A stretch of 64,000 nt of DNA from Treponema sp. GTDB lineage: Bacteria; Spirochaetota; Spirochaetia; Treponematales; Treponemataceae. The DNA is taken from NCBI GenBank assembly GCA_016297405.1, contig JAEDGP010000003.1, positions 3,438-67,437 of the forward strand. The letters run 5' to 3'. Below are positions 62,824 through 64,000 of the stretch, one piece after another; positions within the stretch are counted from its first letter, which is position 1; each line of letters starts with the position of its first letter. The notes under the pieces are model-generated. The model did not search any database, was not told the DNA's origin, and saw nothing but the letters and a program-made list of their open reading frames with translations. Both the position numbers and the translations under genes were made by a program.

Positions 62824-64000
62824 TTATCTAATATTTATATAAAAGCGTTTAAGAAAAATGCTTCTTTTGTTAGCCTGATTCCACAACGGACTTGCAGGAT
62901 AGCTTCTCACAAGCAAATCATAAGAGTCAATCGCGCCCTTGATATTCTGAACGTCACTCTTTGCTTCAAGAATCTGTCCTTGAAGATACAACGCTTCATC
63001 AATTCTGGACGAAGATTTTTCAAAGAAAGCGTTTATGCTGTCCAATGCACCAGCATAGTTCTTTCCATCATAAAGTTTCTTGGCCTGAAGCAAAAGTGCA
63101 TCAGAGGAAAGATTTGCAGTCTTCACTTTACTTTCTTTGGGTTCATCAATATCAATCACCTTATTGCCATCATCTGCGCCATCTTTGCCAGAAAGTGCAG
63201 AAGATGAGCTTTGCTTTTGATTCGAAGAGGCAATCTTTTGCCCAGGCATATTTTTGCCTGAAGACGAATTCTGAATAACAGTCTTTATATCAGAATCCTC
63301 TGCTTTTGTATTTGCAGAAGAATTTCCTGATATTCCAGATTCATCTTTTTTAGTCTCCATTTCTGAAATTCTTTCTTCGGCACGTCTTTGTGCAGCAAGC
63401 CTCTCATACTCTTTCTGCCGTTTGATTGTATCGGCAGATATCGTTGCTTTTGGAGGCACAACTTGAGCATAAGAAGGAGCTAATACATGTTTTTGTCCAT
63501 TGGATTTAGAATCAACTACTTCTACTTCCAGATAATCATCGATATATTCACCGGTGAGCACATCGCTTTTAAAGAAATGCAGATAATATTTTCCAGGAAT
63601 CTTTGCCATCAAAGAGAACAACTGTTCATTTCCACCGAGTTTTCGGCCATAAAAAACAAAATTCTGGTTTTTCGTATCAAGATTTCCATCAGAATCTACA
63701 CATCCCTGATAAATCCATCCCTGTCCAGGATATCCAACATCAAGAATCTGGAATTTATTTACGGAAATCGACCTGGAAGGTTTTATATCCTTTACATCCA
63801 GAAGATGACTTTCTTCTTCATAATCATCATCTTCATCCTCTTCTGAACCAGAAGATTCTTCGCTTCCATCTGTTTCATTTTCTTCATTAGAATCACCATC
63901 CAAACCTTCTGTGTCATCAGATTGATCAATATCAAGTTTTTCACCTTGATCAGACACATCCCCATCTTCTTCATCAACAGCTTCAGATTCACCAGATTCA
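62824..64000 (-). CDS. Acidic, helical-repeat (TPR/BamD-like) protein, 5' end outside window
   Basis: The frame is open to the right edge, so the start is missing; about 392 codons are visible. The upstream half begins with a long run of D, E, S and G. It is followed by a beta-rich domain (FQILDVGYPGQGWIYQGC, then KIPGKYYLHFFKSD), a Q/K/S-rich linker, and a C-terminal helical-repeat region like BamD or YbgF: LLLQAKKLYDGKNYAGALD and AIDSYDLLVRSYPASPLW. It is likely envelope-associated. A specific function cannot be given. It heads, in this window, the operon that continues to purC. Confidence 0.72.
   Translation of the reverse strand, partial: ESGESEAVDEEDGDVSDQGEKLDIDQSDDTEGLDGDSNEENETDGSEESSGSEEDEDDDYEEESHLLDVKDIKPSRSISVNKFQILDVGYPGQGWIYQGCVDSDGNLDTKNQNFVFYGRKLGGNEQLFSLMAKIPGKYYLHFFKSDVLTGEYIDDYLEVEVVDSKSNGQKHVLAPSYAQVVPPKATISADTIKRQKEYERLAAQRRAEERISEMETKKDESGISGNSSANTKAEDSDIKTVIQNSSSGKNMPGQKIASSNQKQSSSSALSGKDGADDGNKVIDIDEPKESKVKTANLSSDALLLQAKKLYDGKNYAGALDSINAFFEKSSSRIDEALYLQGQILEAKSDVQNIKGAIDSYDLLVRSYPASPLWNQANKRSIFLKRFYINIR

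Noticed and set aside
1..64000. CRISPR arrays, rRNA genes, insertion sequences, tmRNA, RNase P RNA, SRP RNA
   Set aside because: No regularly spaced repeats, transposase genes or conserved RNA cores were seen anywhere in the window.

Overview
This window is a stretch of spirochaete chromosome, almost certainly Treponema. Nearly all genes lie on the minus strand and the base composition is AT-rich. Diagnostic signs are two adjacent FlaA-type periplasmic flagellar sheath genes, a short division cluster (mraZ-rsmH-ftsL-murF-ftsW-ftsQ-ftsA-ftsZ) with none of the other mur genes, an LptD-like barrel beside uvrA, and many loosely defined spirochaetal lipoproteins. The species cannot be fixed by eye; a host-associated gut or rumen Treponema fits.

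Layout, left to right. 1-942 holds the 5' part of a uridine-kinase-like gene that runs off the left edge. 1122-24428 is one long minus-strand block. Read in transcription order it goes from cell division (mraZ to ftsZ) through xerD-like, a TPR lipoprotein, dprA, topA, xerC-like and the HslVU protease to the flagellar rod, export and switch genes (flgB, flgC, fliE, fliF, fliG, fliH, fliI, fliJ). Internal promoters and terminators before fliE, before fliF and between topA and xerC cut this block into sub-units. mraZ is preceded by a textbook array of 10-bp MraZ operator repeats. 24592-26372 is a small accessory zone: an unrecognised protein that looks like a PD-(D/E)XK nuclease domain plus a winged helix, a structured gene-free stretch, and a barrel-like outer-membrane protein. 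26779-28405 is the flaA pair under a perfect consensus sigma-70 promoter. 28635-34885 holds a GNAT acetyltransferase, hisS and a six-gene operon ending in a NeuB-type nonulosonate synthase. 34985-40824 holds secA, an oversized signal peptidase I, tatD and a small protein. 40911-46921 holds miaA, an RlmI-type methyltransferase, a HAD hydrolase and two TPR/secreted proteins. 46896-50966 is phoH-pgpH-ybeY-tlyC. 51032-58027 is uvrA-lptD and a HAD hydrolase. 58311-58562 is a tandem pair of tRNA-Val genes. 58688-64000 is an operon of a TPR-like protein (truncated), a SIMPL protein, serS, an AI-2E-family permease and purC.

Two genome-level patterns stand out. First, at least nine transcription units have a sigma-70-like promoter with a 17-bp spacer whose -10 box ends only 6-8 nt before the start codon, with no ribosome binding site. 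This predicts leaderless mRNAs for secA, uvrA, tatD, phoH, two HAD hydrolases and others. Second, gene borders carry long composite inverted repeats with GGCTGTCC-like ends and nested palindromes, which appear to double as terminators.

No phage, insertion sequence, CRISPR array, rRNA operon or complete defence system is visible.
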